A stretch of 64,000 bases of DNA from Candidatus Competibacteraceae bacterium (GTDB lineage Bacteria > Pseudomonadota > Gammaproteobacteria > Competibacterales > Competibacteraceae), in NCBI GenBank assembly GCA_016712625.1, contig JADJQQ010000001.1, forward strand, positions 1,178,001 to 1,242,000, read 5' to 3'. Position 1 is the stretch's first letter. The number at the start of each line of letters is the position of its first letter. The position numbers were made by a program, and so were the translations under genes. Below the pieces are notes generated by a model. The model was not told the origin of the DNA, did no database searches, and was given only the letters and a program-made list of their open reading frames with translations. Positions 45,701 through 55,097 of this stretch are shown here, one piece after another.

Positions 45701-46729
45701 TTGAACGGCGGCCAAAATTTACTGCAACTTATTCTCGGCGTCATTACGGCGGTCGCCGAGCGCCATCTGACCGAGCATCGCCTCCACCAGGAGCGGCTGG
45801 CGGCCATGCGCGAGGCCATCGAACAGGTTGTGGACGCCAGCGAGCCACGTATCCGATTAGTCGGCAATTATGCCGAGAAGTTATTGGATCCGGTGGAAAC
45901 GGCATTGCGCTACAGCGAGGAATTGCTGCGGCAAATGCCGCCAGCACTGGCATTGAGTGATCGCGCCTGGAGCCAAAACCCGCAGGTCAACGCCTTTTTC
46001 GCAACGGCGCCTGATCTGCGGACCTTCTTAAGCGAGAATCAAGGAATCCGGGCTTTTTTCGCTCAACACCCGCGGAGCACGGCGTGCTTTGCACTGCTAT
46101 TGATGATCAAGCAGGAGCTCGAAACCTTTGGCATGGGGTTGCAAGGTGAATTGATCGCCCGCGATACCCGGCAAATTCAGATAAGTTTTTCGGAGCACGG
46201 GCTATTTTTCCCGGCGACCAGCGAAGCTGGCTTGCGCCAGGAACTCAAGCGGCGCCTGTTGCTATTTCTGGCGACAAGAGCGCTGGAGCTTATCAACGGC
46301 ATCAGAGCGCAACGTGGCGCTCTGGAGGAGCAATACCGGCAATTGCAGGCTCAATTACGCGCCCTGAAAATGTACTCGCAGGGTCCGCGGCCTTTACTGT
46401 CAAGCGCTGATACTGATGAGCGCCGGGTGGTGGGGCTGGAACGGCGGCTGGCCCAAACTGAAGAAGATTTAGTGGCGGCGCGCAGACAATTGGGGACGCT
46501 GGATGATTATCTGGAGCAGGTGCGTCAGGTTCTCAGCCGGCCGAATAGCTATCTACAAGTTCAGGTGCAATCTATAAAAATCAGCCGGCTGGGTGTTAAA
46601 CTCAGCCCCCTTTCGACCGAACCGGGTGAGGCGATCACGCTGCTCGAATTTAGCTCCCTCGGCGAACGGCGAATCGGTGTGCTGGCGCATTTCACTCGCC
46701 ATGATTTATCAGCGGATAGTGAGAGTTAA
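45701..46729 (+). CDS. Helical/coiled-coil protein of unknown function
   Basis: 342 residues from TTG at 45701, with GAGG about 10 bases upstream; no ATG is in frame nearby. The N-terminal helix could touch a membrane (LLQLILGVITAVAERHL). It continues with long helices, NPQVNAFFATAPDLRTFL, and a coiled coil (ALEEQYRQLQAQLRALK, later ERRLAQTEEDLVAARRQL). A beta-like end follows (SIKISRLGVKLS). I do not recognise a family. The stop is 21 bases before the cupin start. Confidence 0.75.
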   Translation: MNGGQNLLQLILGVITAVAERHLTEHRLHQERLAAMREAIEQVVDASEPRIRLVGNYAEKLLDPVETALRYSEELLRQMPPALALSDRAWSQNPQVNAFFATAPDLRTFLSENQGIRAFFAQHPRSTACFALLLMIKQELETFGMGLQGELIARDTRQIQISFSEHGLFFPATSEAGLRQELKRRLLLFLATRALELINGIRAQRGALEEQYRQLQAQLRALKMYSQGPRPLLSSADTDERRVVGLERRLAQTEEDLVAARRQLGTLDDYLEQVRQVLSRPNSYLQVQVQSIKISRLGVKLSPLSTEPGEAITLLEFSSLGERRIGVLAHFTRHDLSADSES

Positions 46730-46750
46730 GCAATGAGTTGGAACTAGCCA

Positions 46751-47401
46751 ATGATGACCTTTACTCCGCTGAGTATCGATTCGGGCTTGCTGCTGAATGT
46801 GGGGGCCATTCAGATTTGGGGCTGGAGAGAGGACTCTTTGACGTTGCCGCGTGGGGCCACCGCTTACGGAATGGTGACGACCGGCCAAGCTCGAATCTCC
46901 GATCCTGAAGCCGGTTCTTTTGAATTGAGTGCGGGGATGTTTTTTGTAGCCCCTGGGGGCGGAGTAATAGCTGGTGGTCGTGGTCTGGCCATCACCTTGC
47001 CGGGTTATCGAGGATTGCGACAGATCGGCGGCCCCCTGGAAAGCGTGGGCCGGCTGCGCTACATTGACGGGTGCAGCGATACGCTGCTGGTCTGTCCGCC
47101 ACGCTTGGGCGACCCTTGTTTGAATCATTTACATATTCCGTCGCATACCGATCAGACTCCGCACACGCATCCCTCGGTTCGGATTGGCGTGATTCTGCGC
47201 GGCACCGGTGAATGCCGGACACCGGGGGGCGTATATCCCTTACAGCCTGGAATGGGTTGGTATATCCCAACCGGTTGCCTGCACTCCTTTTTTACGCGCG
47301 ACGAAGCGCTAGATGTGATCGCTTGGCATCCCGATAGCGATTTCGGACCCCGCGACGACGATCATCCCATGATCAACCGCACCCTGCTGCCCTCAGGCTA
47401 A
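46751..47401 (+). CDS. Cupin-domain protein
   Basis: 216 residues. The C-terminal cupin has the metal motifs HTHPSVRIGVILRGTGEC and PGMGWYIPTGCLHSF, giving two or three His ligands plus Glu. A second, degenerate cupin-like half comes first (GMVTTGQARISDPEAG, ELSAGMFFVAPG). Likely a small-molecule-binding or oxygenase-like protein; substrate unknown. Its last 9 bases overlap the end of the convergent asparagine-synthase homologue. Confidence 0.78.
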   Translation: MMTFTPLSIDSGLLLNVGAIQIWGWREDSLTLPRGATAYGMVTTGQARISDPEAGSFELSAGMFFVAPGGGVIAGGRGLAITLPGYRGLRQIGGPLESVGRLRYIDGCSDTLLVCPPRLGDPCLNHLHIPSHTDQTPHTHPSVRIGVILRGTGECRTPGGVYPLQPGMGWYIPTGCLHSFFTRDEALDVIAWHPDSDFGPRDDDHPMINRTLLPSG

Positions 47402-49218
47402 TCTGCCCTTATCCTGCTGTTTCAGCGTGGGGGGCTGCTGAACTGGCAGCGGTGTTTCCACCATCTGCTCGTACCACAACAGAAAAGTCAGCAGCATCCA
47501 TAGCTTCAAGCCATGTCGCAAGCCGGGGACGCCTTCCGTTTCATAATTGAGCAAGCGCTTGACGTAATCAGGATTGAAAAAACCACAACGTCGAAGATAG
47601 GCGGGGGAGAGTAATTTTTTTCCATAGCGGCGCAGATCGCCCTGAAACCAGAAGCGCACCGGCACCATCATGCCGGATTTGGGCCGCGCGATAATCGGTT
47701 CGGGGACGATATCCCATACCGCCTTTTTGAGTACGCTTTTTTCTATTGAACCTTCAAGCTTGATGGCGGACGGACACCGCATGCTGGTTTCGATGATGCG
47801 GCGGGAAAACAAAGGTGGCAGCGCCAGCACGCCATTGGCCGCCGTCATCTTTTCCACCTTCACCAGAATCAGGTTCGCGCCTTTCAGCCGAATGTTCATC
47901 GCCATCAGCTTATTGACGAAATCACGCGGCTGATCGGCTTGGAAAAACGGCTCCAGCAGCGCAATCATCGCTTCATCGCCGCCGGTTTCCGCCAGTACGG
48001 TGGGCGCTAACAAGGCGCTGAGATCTTGATAGCAGCGTTGAAAAGCGCGCAAGTAATTGCGTTCCAGCCAGCCGCTCGCCGGCTCTCCCGGTAGCGGGCC
48101 ATACAACCGCGCGAGTAGCATGGATAGATTCTTGGGTCCACCGAAACAAGGATCGCCACCCTCCCCGTTCAGAACCACATCCGATACTTGGGCGGGGGTT
48201 TGCGCGAGCAAGTAATTAGGGACGGTCACCGGGTCGCCGATAGGATCATCCAGCCGCCAGATAATGTCCCGCATTTGTTCTACAAAACGGTTAGGCCGGA
48301 TTTCCAGCCAATGATGATCGGTGTGATAGCGATCGACCATCAATTGCACGAATTCATTCTCGCGGGCGTATTCAGCGCCGAAATGCACCGAGAAGGTTGG
48401 AAAGGCTATATTGGGCCGTTGCTGCACCGCCACCGCGAGCACGGCGCTAGAATCAATACCGCCGGAGAGAAAGACCGCCGGGGTTGGCGGCTAACAGTGA
48501 GAGATTCCGCAACCGAGCGTTCCAGCGCCGCGCGCACCAAGGCTGGGTATTGCTCAGGAGAAGGTAGCCCTTCTCCTTCTCGTTGTTCAAAGCGAAAATG
48601 GCGGCGTACTTGCGCTCGACCCTGGCGAAAATGCAGGATGGAACCTGGTTGCAACTCCTCGATCCCTTCGAACATCGTGCCTCTACCTGGCACAAAGCTG
48701 AAGGTCAGGTATTCGGGCAAAGCCCCTACCCGCATCCGGCGCGGCACCGCGGGATCAGCAAACAGCGCTTTAATTTCGCTAGCAAACAGCAAGCGACCTT
48801 GACAGACCGTCCAATAGAGGACCTTCACACCCGCCGGATCGCGCACCAAATAAATGGCGTCGCCCAGACTTAAAGCGAATACGAAAACGCCGGTCAAACG
48901 TTCGAGTAAGTTTTCAATATCGGGTCCTTGGCATAAGTCCTGGAGCAGTTTCTCGGAGCCATGGTCTGGTCTGGGTGCGTGCGCATCGTCGGCGTCGAAT
49001 AAAACCCCGCCATAGCCCATGAGCGCCTTGCCGCGCGCGGCCAATTGGGAGTCTTGGTTCCAGGAGCCTATCCCGTGACCGATTGCTACCGTATCACCGG
49101 TTGCGATTTGGCTGGTGGCCCGCTCCCAGCCTAGCGGACACCGATGCGCCAGCAACGCCGCCATTCGTTCCAGCAGGCCATCCGCTGGCGATCCGTAATA
49201 CCCAAACAAGCATGACAT
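47393..49218 (-). pseudogene. Asparagine synthase (glutamine-hydrolysing) homologue, frameshifted
   Basis: The N-terminal frame (from 49218) carries an Ntn-hydrolase-like domain (GYGGVLFDADDAH, YLVRDPAGVKVLYW, LLFASEIKALFADP). The C-terminal frame carries the AMP-forming PP-loop domain (FLSGGIDSSAVLAVAV, VVLNGEGGDPCFGG). They are one gene broken near 48475: adding one G in the CGGCGGTC run joins ESLTVSRQPRR to VFLSGGIDSS. The protein begins MSCLFGYYG, so the Cys that should be residue 1 after Met removal is third. Glutaminase activity may therefore be absent even if the frame is intact. Related enzymes build amides in natural products or glycans. It lies 24 bases after the zinc-ribbon gene. 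Confidence 0.82.
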
Positions 49219-49242
49219 GAAGCTTCCGATCCAAATAGGGGC

Positions 49243-50253
49243 TTAGCCAAAATCATCCTCAACCCCGAATTCGGCCGCAATGTCGCCGCTGGCGCTTGGG
49301 GTTGGTAGGAGCAGCAAACCGCCGATCAGCGCCGCCCCTAACAGATTCAATAGCGGTTTTGGCCCCATGCAATCTATGGGAACCCGATGACCAGCACTTA
49401 ACATTTTCGCATACTCGGTGCTGAGAACCCCTTTATGTCGGTTATTGGCTGGCAGCCACGGTAGCCGAGCGGCGTTTTTAATCGCTTCTTGAGAAAGCCC
49501 TAGATCGACCAGTGATGGCCCGGCTAGCGACCATTGCGGGTCAGCGGCGAGCTGTGCTTTGAGATTAAAACCCTGCAAGGAGGCATCGTGCAGCAGTTGT
49601 ACAGGAGTAGCGGGATAACGGCGCAAGAAAGTCTGACAGGCTTCGAAAACCGATTTTGGATACCCTGAACGACTGACCACCGCGGTTTTATGGGTGGCAT
49701 GAAAGCGATTTCGCACCAGCATATCCACCAAATCATCACGCTCCACCAGCAGAATTCGTTCCGGCGCATACTGCAAATCTTGCGGATTGTCAGCCGTGGT
49801 GGGTTGCAAGAATGCTCGGCCATCAGCTAGCGCGGTAATCCGGTGAGCTTGATGGTAGCGGTCAATAAGCTTGCGCGCCCTGGGAAGCGGCAAGGTGGTT
49901 TTCTGGCGCTGAGCGCTCCAGACAGTCAGGAGCGACAAGATGATCAACAGAATGACAGGGATAGTCCAGTGACCTGCGACAAAGGCTATTAAAGCGGTGA
50001 TGATGGCGTAAAAAATGAGACCGCCGATCAGGTTTCTAGCCGTTTTTCTCCGCCAGTAGCGGCATAGCTCCAACGTGAGCTGAGTCATGGTAAATGCCTG
50101 CTGGCCGTTATCCGATAGTCGTCCGATGAGGTGCCGCAGCGTATGGTCGCTGATGCCATCGCTTTTCTTTCGGCATATAAATTGATAGCCACATTTGCCG
50201 CAACGCATACCATCGCGATATTTCTGGTTATGACTGCAATCAGGGCAACGCAT
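49243..50253 (-). CDS. Zinc-ribbon membrane protein of unknown function
   Basis: 336 residues. The N-terminus is a four-Cys zinc ribbon (MRCPDCSHNQKYRDGMRCGK, then CGYQF). Two membrane spans follow (LIGGLIFYAIITALIAFVAG and TIPVILLIILSLLTVW). Next comes a soluble domain with ILLVERDDLVDMLVRNRFHA and AVVSRSGYPK that looks like a toprim- or nucleotide-binding-type fold, but I cannot name it. A final span is possible near the C-terminus (LLNLLGAALIGGLLLL). It is upstream of and probably co-transcribed with the asparagine-synthase homologue, and divergent from glyQ. Confidence 0.72.
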   Translation of the reverse strand: MRCPDCSHNQKYRDGMRCGKCGYQFICRKKSDGISDHTLRHLIGRLSDNGQQAFTMTQLTLELCRYWRRKTARNLIGGLIFYAIITALIAFVAGHWTIPVILLIILSLLTVWSAQRQKTTLPLPRARKLIDRYHQAHRITALADGRAFLQPTTADNPQDLQYAPERILLVERDDLVDMLVRNRFHATHKTAVVSRSGYPKSVFEACQTFLRRYPATPVQLLHDASLQGFNLKAQLAADPQWSLAGPSLVDLGLSQEAIKNAARLPWLPANNRHKGVLSTEYAKMLSAGHRVPIDCMGPKPLLNLLGAALIGGLLLLPTPSASGDIAAEFGVEDDFG

Positions 50254-50348
50254 CGCTTTGCTCTATAGAATGGGTGGCGATTGGAAACCAGCGGGCGAGA
50301 TATTGAAATCGACTGGTTCTCGTATTCTGAGGAAGTTTAGGCGGTAAA

Positions 50349-50364
50349 TGTTTCACGTGGAACA
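50349..50364. promoter_or_regulatory. parS-like ParB binding site
   Basis: TGTTTCACGTGGAACA matches the parS consensus TGTTTCACGTGAAACA in 15 of 16 bases. It is in the gap before glyQ. A weaker copy (five mismatches) begins at 50374. Confidence 0.75.
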
Positions 50365-50542
50365 TGAAGTCTGAGTTCCATGTGGAACGGGTGGCTAGCG
50401 TCGCGTCTAGCGGGTGGTTACGGATCACTTTACATGCCAAGATGAATCCACCCCAGTCGCCGGGCTATACTTGCAAATTGATTTTATTCAAGAACACCTT
50501 CTAGGGATGGTGAGACCGTCCTTTGCCGATTTGGAGGCGCTT

Positions 50543-51472
50543 GTGCGCGATGTCTCGACCTTTCAGGGGCTAATTTTAGCCTTGCAGGATTATTGGGCCA
50601 GTCAGGGCTGCGTGCTGCTGCAACCCTACGATATGGAAGTCGGCGCTGGGACGTTCCACCCAGCCACTTTTCTACGGGCCATCGGCCCAGAGCCTTGGAG
50701 CGCCGCTTATGTGCAACCGTCGCGCCGACCGACTGATGGCCGCTATGGCGAGAATCCAAATCGCCTTCAGCATTACTATCAATATCAGGTCGTCATCAAA
50801 CCGTCGCCGCTGGATTTGCAAGATCTGTATCTAAATTCCTTGCAGCAGCTCGGTCTTGACCCGCTGATTCATGATATCCGCTTCGTTGAAGATAATTGGG
50901 AGTCGCCGACGCTGGGCGCGTGGGGTCTGGGCTGGGAGGTGTGGCTAAACGGTATGGAAATCACACAATTTACTTATTTCCAGCAAGTTGGCGGGCTGGA
51001 TTGCAAACCTGTTACCGGCGAGATTACTTATGGCCTGGAACGGATCGCCATGTATCTGCAAAGTGTGGAAAGCGTGTTTGATTTGTGTTGGACCGATGGC
51101 CCACTGGGCCGGGTGAGCTACGGCGACGTGTTCCACCAAAATGAAGTGGAAATGTCCACCTACAACTTTGAACAAGCGGATACGACGGCTTTATTCGTTT
51201 GGTTCGATACCTGCGAATCCGAAAGCAAACGCTTGATCGAACTCGGTTTGCCTCTGCCCGCTTATGAAATGACCTTGAAAGCTTCGCATACTTTCAATCT
51301 GTTGGATGCGCGCAAAGCCATTTCAGTGACCGAGCGCCAGCGCTACATCCTGCGAGTTCGCGCCTTGGCGCGGGCGGTGGCGCAGGCGTATTACGATACT
51401 CGCGCCGCGCTTGGGTTTCCGATGCGCGTCCGCCAAGCCAGCGCCAGCAAGGGGGAGGCGGCCCATGTCTGA
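50543..51472 (+). CDS. glyQ: Glycyl-tRNA synthetase alpha subunit
   Basis: Catalytic subunit of the alpha2beta2 enzyme. GTG at 50543, 5 bases after GGAGG, gives MRDVSTFQGLILALQDYWAS and 309 residues, the usual length. Earlier in-frame starts would add a non-conserved tail. Class II motifs follow, with DMEVGAGTFHPATFLRAIGP and YVQPSRRPTDGRYGENPNR. The glyS start overlaps its last 8 bases. Confidence 0.96.
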   Translation: MRDVSTFQGLILALQDYWASQGCVLLQPYDMEVGAGTFHPATFLRAIGPEPWSAAYVQPSRRPTDGRYGENPNRLQHYYQYQVVIKPSPLDLQDLYLNSLQQLGLDPLIHDIRFVEDNWESPTLGAWGLGWEVWLNGMEITQFTYFQQVGGLDCKPVTGEITYGLERIAMYLQSVESVFDLCWTDGPLGRVSYGDVFHQNEVEMSTYNFEQADTTALFVWFDTCESESKRLIELGLPLPAYEMTLKASHTFNLLDARKAISVTERQRYILRVRALARAVAQAYYDTRAALGFPMRVRQASASKGEAAHV

Positions 51473-53543
51473 GACACGCGACTTGTTGATCGAAATTGGC
51501 ACCGAAGAATTGCCGCCGAAGGCTTTATTCAATTTGGCGCTGGCGTTTGAAAGAGGGATTTGCGACGGATTGGAAAAAGCAGGGTTGCCAGCGAGCAACG
51601 TCCAGCGTTTCGCGACTCCGCGCCGGTTGGCCGTGCGGGTTGACCAGCTGCCACTGCGGCAGGCCGACCGCCGATTGGAGCGGCGTGGACCCGCGTTGAG
51701 CGCCGCCTTTGGTCCGGATGGCCATCCGACCAAGGCGGCGGAAGGTTTCGCCCGCTCCTGCGGAGCCAACAGCGTCGCTGAATTACAGCGGCAGGAAACA
51801 GATAAAGGGGCTTGGCTGGTGCATGTCAGTACCGAGCCAGGCGCGGCCACCGCCGAATTGATTCCGGCCATCGTCGAAAGCGCGCTTGCCGGCTTGCCAA
51901 TCCCCAAACGGATGCGCTGGGGTGACCGTGACGACCAGTTCGTTCGGCCGGTGCATTGGGTGGTGCTGCTGTTCGGCGATGCGGTGATTCCGGCCACGAT
52001 TATGGGGGTGCAAGCTGGCCGAGAAACCAGTGGCCATCGCTTCCATCATCCCGATCCGATCCGAGTGACTTCGCCAGCGGATTATGCTCGGCAGCTGGCG
52101 GCGGACGCTAAAGTGATTGTCGGTTTTGACGAGCGCCGCGATGTGATTCGGGCTCAAGCCGAAAGTATGGCCCTGCAATTGAACGGTATCGCGGTGATTA
52201 AGCCGGAACTGCTAGACGAGGTGACCTCATTGGTGGAATGGCCGGTGGCATTGGCTGGCAACTTCGAGCAGCGGTTCTTGGATGTGCCCGCGGAAGCGTT
52301 GATCAGCACCATGCAGGACAACCAGCGCTATTTTCCGGTAGTAGACACGCATGGAAAGTTGCTGCCCCACTTTATTACCATAACCAATTTAGAGAGCCGT
52401 GATCCGGCCCAGGTTCGAGCCGGCAACGAACGAGTCATCCGGCCGCGCTTCAGTGACGCCGAATTTTTCTGGAATCAGGATCGCAAGCGCCCTCTGGCCG
52501 AGCGTCAAGAAGCGCTCAAGCATGTGGTCTTCCAACAGCGCTTGGGCACCTTGGCCGATAAGAGCAACCGAGTGGCGGCGCTGGCGCGGTTCATCGCGGG
52601 ATACAGCGATAGCAATCCCGATTGGGCCGAGCGGGCGGCGCGGCTGGCAAAGTGTGACCTGCTGACCCAAATGGTGCAGGAATTCCCGGAGCTGCAAGGC
52701 ATCATGGGTCGCTATTGCGCGCTGCACGACCAAGAGGCGACTGAGGTGGCTCAGGCTCAAGAGGAACAATATCTGCCGCGCTTTGCGGGTGATCGACTGC
52801 CCTCTTCCGCCACCGGTCGTACCTTGGCCTTGGCTGATCGGCTGGATACGCTGATCGGTATTTTCGCCATTGGTCAGCCACCATCCGGCGCTAAAGATCC
52901 GTTCGCCTTGCGTCGCGCGGCGCTGGGTGTATTGCGCATTCTTATTGAAGGTCAAATCGATCTGGATTTGCTGGCCGCCCTGGAATGCGGCGCGGCAAAT
53001 TTTGAGCCGACGCTTCGCGCCAATCAAGCGGTTGAGACCGTGTTTGATTTTATGATGGAACGGTTGCGAGGCTATTATCTGGATCAGGGAGTCCGCGCCG
53101 ATACCTTTGAGGCGGTGCTGGAATGCCGCCCAACCCGGCCCTTGGATTTTGATCGGCGAGTTCGCGCCGTCAGCGCCTTTCGGGAATTGCCGGAGGCGGC
53201 CAGCCTTTCAGCTGCTAACAAACGTATCCGTAATATCCTTAAAAAAATAGAAGCCGTTCTGCCGTTTCAGGTTCGACCCGATTTATTGATTGAAGAGGCC
53301 GAGCAGGCGCTGGCTGGGCGGTTGGTGGAGTCGTCTTCCGAGGCGACGCCTCTGATGGAAAAGGGGCTGTACAGCGAAGCCTTGAGTCGATTGGCCACTC
53401 TGCGCGAACCCGTTGATGCGTTCTTCGATCAGGTGCTGGTCATGGCTGAAGATCCCGCATTGCGCGACAATCGGATCGCGCTGCTGAACGAACTCAGCTG
53501 TTTGTTCTTGCGGGTGGCCGATTTCTCGCGGTTGCAAGATTGA
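51465..53543 (+). CDS. glyS: Glycyl-tRNA synthetase beta subunit
   Basis: 692 residues from ATG at 51465, overlapping glyQ. It begins MSETRDLLIEIGTEELPPKA, then HRFHHPDPI, ISTMQDNQRYFPV and AEFFWNQDRKRPL. The C-terminal part includes the anticodon-binding helical region (RVRAVSAFRELPEAASLSAA). It recognises tRNA-Gly and works only with GlyQ. Confidence 0.96.
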   Translation: MSETRDLLIEIGTEELPPKALFNLALAFERGICDGLEKAGLPASNVQRFATPRRLAVRVDQLPLRQADRRLERRGPALSAAFGPDGHPTKAAEGFARSCGANSVAELQRQETDKGAWLVHVSTEPGAATAELIPAIVESALAGLPIPKRMRWGDRDDQFVRPVHWVVLLFGDAVIPATIMGVQAGRETSGHRFHHPDPIRVTSPADYARQLAADAKVIVGFDERRDVIRAQAESMALQLNGIAVIKPELLDEVTSLVEWPVALAGNFEQRFLDVPAEALISTMQDNQRYFPVVDTHGKLLPHFITITNLESRDPAQVRAGNERVIRPRFSDAEFFWNQDRKRPLAERQEALKHVVFQQRLGTLADKSNRVAALARFIAGYSDSNPDWAERAARLAKCDLLTQMVQEFPELQGIMGRYCALHDQEATEVAQAQEEQYLPRFAGDRLPSSATGRTLALADRLDTLIGIFAIGQPPSGAKDPFALRRAALGVLRILIEGQIDLDLLAALECGAANFEPTLRANQAVETVFDFMMERLRGYYLDQGVRADTFEAVLECRPTRPLDFDRRVRAVSAFRELPEAASLSAANKRIRNILKKIEAVLPFQVRPDLLIEEAEQALAGRLVESSSEATPLMEKGLYSEALSRLATLREPVDAFFDQVLVMAEDPALRDNRIALLNELSCLFLRVADFSRLQD

Positions 53544-53555
53544 GATCCGAGTGAA

Positions 53556-53571
53556 TGTTCCATGTGAAACA
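53556..53571. promoter_or_regulatory. parS-like site (two mismatches)
   Basis: TGTTCCATGTGAAACA, 14 of 16 matches to the parS consensus, 13 bases after the glyS stop. Confidence 0.55.
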
Positions 53572-53617
53572 CCCACACCGGCGCATTAACGATAGCGGGG
53601 ACGTGGAGCGGCCAGAT

Positions 53618-53633
53618 TGTTTCACGTGAAACC
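53618..53633. promoter_or_regulatory. parS-like ParB binding site
   Basis: TGTTTCACGTGAAACC matches the parS consensus in 15 of 16 bases, with the full central palindrome GTTTCACGTGAAAC. It lies in the 183-base gap between glyS and gmhB. Confidence 0.85.
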
Positions 53634-53726
53634 TTCTTTTTGAGGATTTTGGCGTGGGCGGCGCAGCCAGTGGTTTGGCATCCAACTTTGCTGCATGGCA
53701 TCGTATGCAGATCTGATAGTTGATCG

Positions 53727-54269
53727 ATGAAATTAATTATTTTGGACCGCGATGGCGTTATTAACGAGGATTCCGACGCCTTCATCAAGACACCGGATGA
53801 ATGGTTGCCGCTTCCTGGCAGCCTCGAAGCGATAGCCGACCTCAATCATGCGGGGTATCGGGTTGTGATCGCTACCAATCAATCGGGGATCAGTCGGGGG
53901 TTACTGGATCTTGAAGCGCTCAATCTAATCCATCGAAAAATGCATAAGATGGTGCAGGAAGTGGGTGGCTTGATTGATGCCGTCTTCTTCTGCCCCGATG
54001 TCGACGAGGCGAATCCTTACCGAAAACCCAATCCAGGTATGCTGTTGGAAATCAGCCGGCGGTTGAAATGCGGCTTGCAAGGCGTGCCGATGGTTGGCGA
54101 TAGCGTGCGCGACATCAGGGCCGCGCGCGCCGCTCAGGCTTGGCCGCTCCTGGTTCGAACCGGCAAGGGAACTCGCACGCTGAAGCGAGAGTTCGAAATC
54201 TGCGCCAATGTTCAGGTATTCGATGATTTGGCCGCGGTGGCTCGCTTTCTCATCACCCGTAATGAATGA
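53727..54269 (+). CDS. gmhB: D-glycero-D-manno-heptose 1,7-bisphosphate 7-phosphatase
   Basis: 180 residues, HAD phosphatase of the LPS heptose pathway. It starts MKLIILDRDGVINEDSDAFI with the nucleophile Asp pair, then VIATNQSGISRG, a Lys in YRKPNPGM, and the final acid motif GDSVRDIRAA. The usual Cys-rich zinc loop before RKP is reduced to CPDVDEANPY with one Cys, so the zinc site is probably lost, as in part of the family. Histidinol-phosphatase-type activity is an alternative. The plsC start overlaps its last bases. Confidence 0.87.
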   Translation: MKLIILDRDGVINEDSDAFIKTPDEWLPLPGSLEAIADLNHAGYRVVIATNQSGISRGLLDLEALNLIHRKMHKMVQEVGGLIDAVFFCPDVDEANPYRKPNPGMLLEISRRLKCGLQGVPMVGDSVRDIRAARAAQAWPLLVRTGKGTRTLKREFEICANVQVFDDLAAVARFLITRNE

Positions 54270-55071
54270 CCGTCCGATTCAGGAACTCCAGCCCCTCATG
54301 TCCGCTCAAGTTCGTTTTGCTGTCTCTACTCCAAGCCTTTTTTTACGATCATTATTGTTTTCTCTCGGCATGATTACATCGCTTACCCTAATCGCGCCCT
54401 TGATCGTAGTTGGCTTTTTCCTGCCCTTCGTCCGACGCTATCAGCTTTCCCAGATGTGGGCCGGTTTTAATATCTGGTGGTTGCGAGTCACCTGCGGAAT
54501 TACTTATCAAGTGACTGGCGCTGAGCATATTCCCAACCGACCCGTCATTGTGATGGCGAAACACCAATCGACTTGGGAAACGCTGTTTTTCAATTGGTAT
54601 TTGCCACCGATGGCCTGGGTGGTAAAACGTGAGCTGTTGTGGGTACCGCTGTTCGGATGGGCGCTAGCCTTGCTGCGGCCGATCGCCATCAATCGAAAAT
54701 TGGGTTCCGCCGCGGTCAAACAAGTCATTCGGCAAGGTATGGCGCATCTGCGGCGGGGTCAATGGGTTTTAATCTTTCCTGAAGGTACCCGCACCGCGCC
54801 GGGCGTCCGCAAGCGCTATGGGCTGGGTGGTGCTGTGCTGGCTACTCACAGTGGTTTTCCAGTTCTGCCGATCGCGCACAATGCCGGTGAGTTTTGGTCA
54901 CGCCGCGGTTTTTTCAAGCGTCCTGGAACTGTTCATGTCGTGTTTGGTCCGTTGCTGGAGAGTGCTGGCCGTTCCCCTCAAGCGTTAAATCAACAGGTGG
55001 AAGATTGGATTGAGAGTAATATGGCAGCCATTAGCGCCGTCCCCATTACATCGGTCGTAACCGACAAATAA
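54262..55071 (+). CDS. plsC: 1-acyl-sn-glycerol-3-phosphate acyltransferase
   Basis: 269 residues from ATG at 54262 (an ATG at 54298 is also possible). One N-terminal membrane span (LITLIAPLIVVGFFLPF-type, near residues 30-55). Acyltransferase motifs: AKHQSTWET (H-x4-E in place of H-x4-D, known in this subgroup), RPIAINRKLGSAA, FPEGTRTAPG and LPIAHNAGEFW. It transfers a fatty acyl group to lysophosphatidate at the inner membrane, and overlaps gmhB as in many gammaproteobacteria. Confidence 0.93.
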   Translation: MNDRPIQELQPLMSAQVRFAVSTPSLFLRSLLFSLGMITSLTLIAPLIVVGFFLPFVRRYQLSQMWAGFNIWWLRVTCGITYQVTGAEHIPNRPVIVMAKHQSTWETLFFNWYLPPMAWVVKRELLWVPLFGWALALLRPIAINRKLGSAAVKQVIRQGMAHLRRGQWVLIFPEGTRTAPGVRKRYGLGGAVLATHSGFPVLPIAHNAGEFWSRRGFFKRPGTVHVVFGPLLESAGRSPQALNQQVEDWIESNMAAISAVPITSVVTDK

Positions 55072-55097
55072 ACTAAAACAGTGAGGAGCGATCCAGC

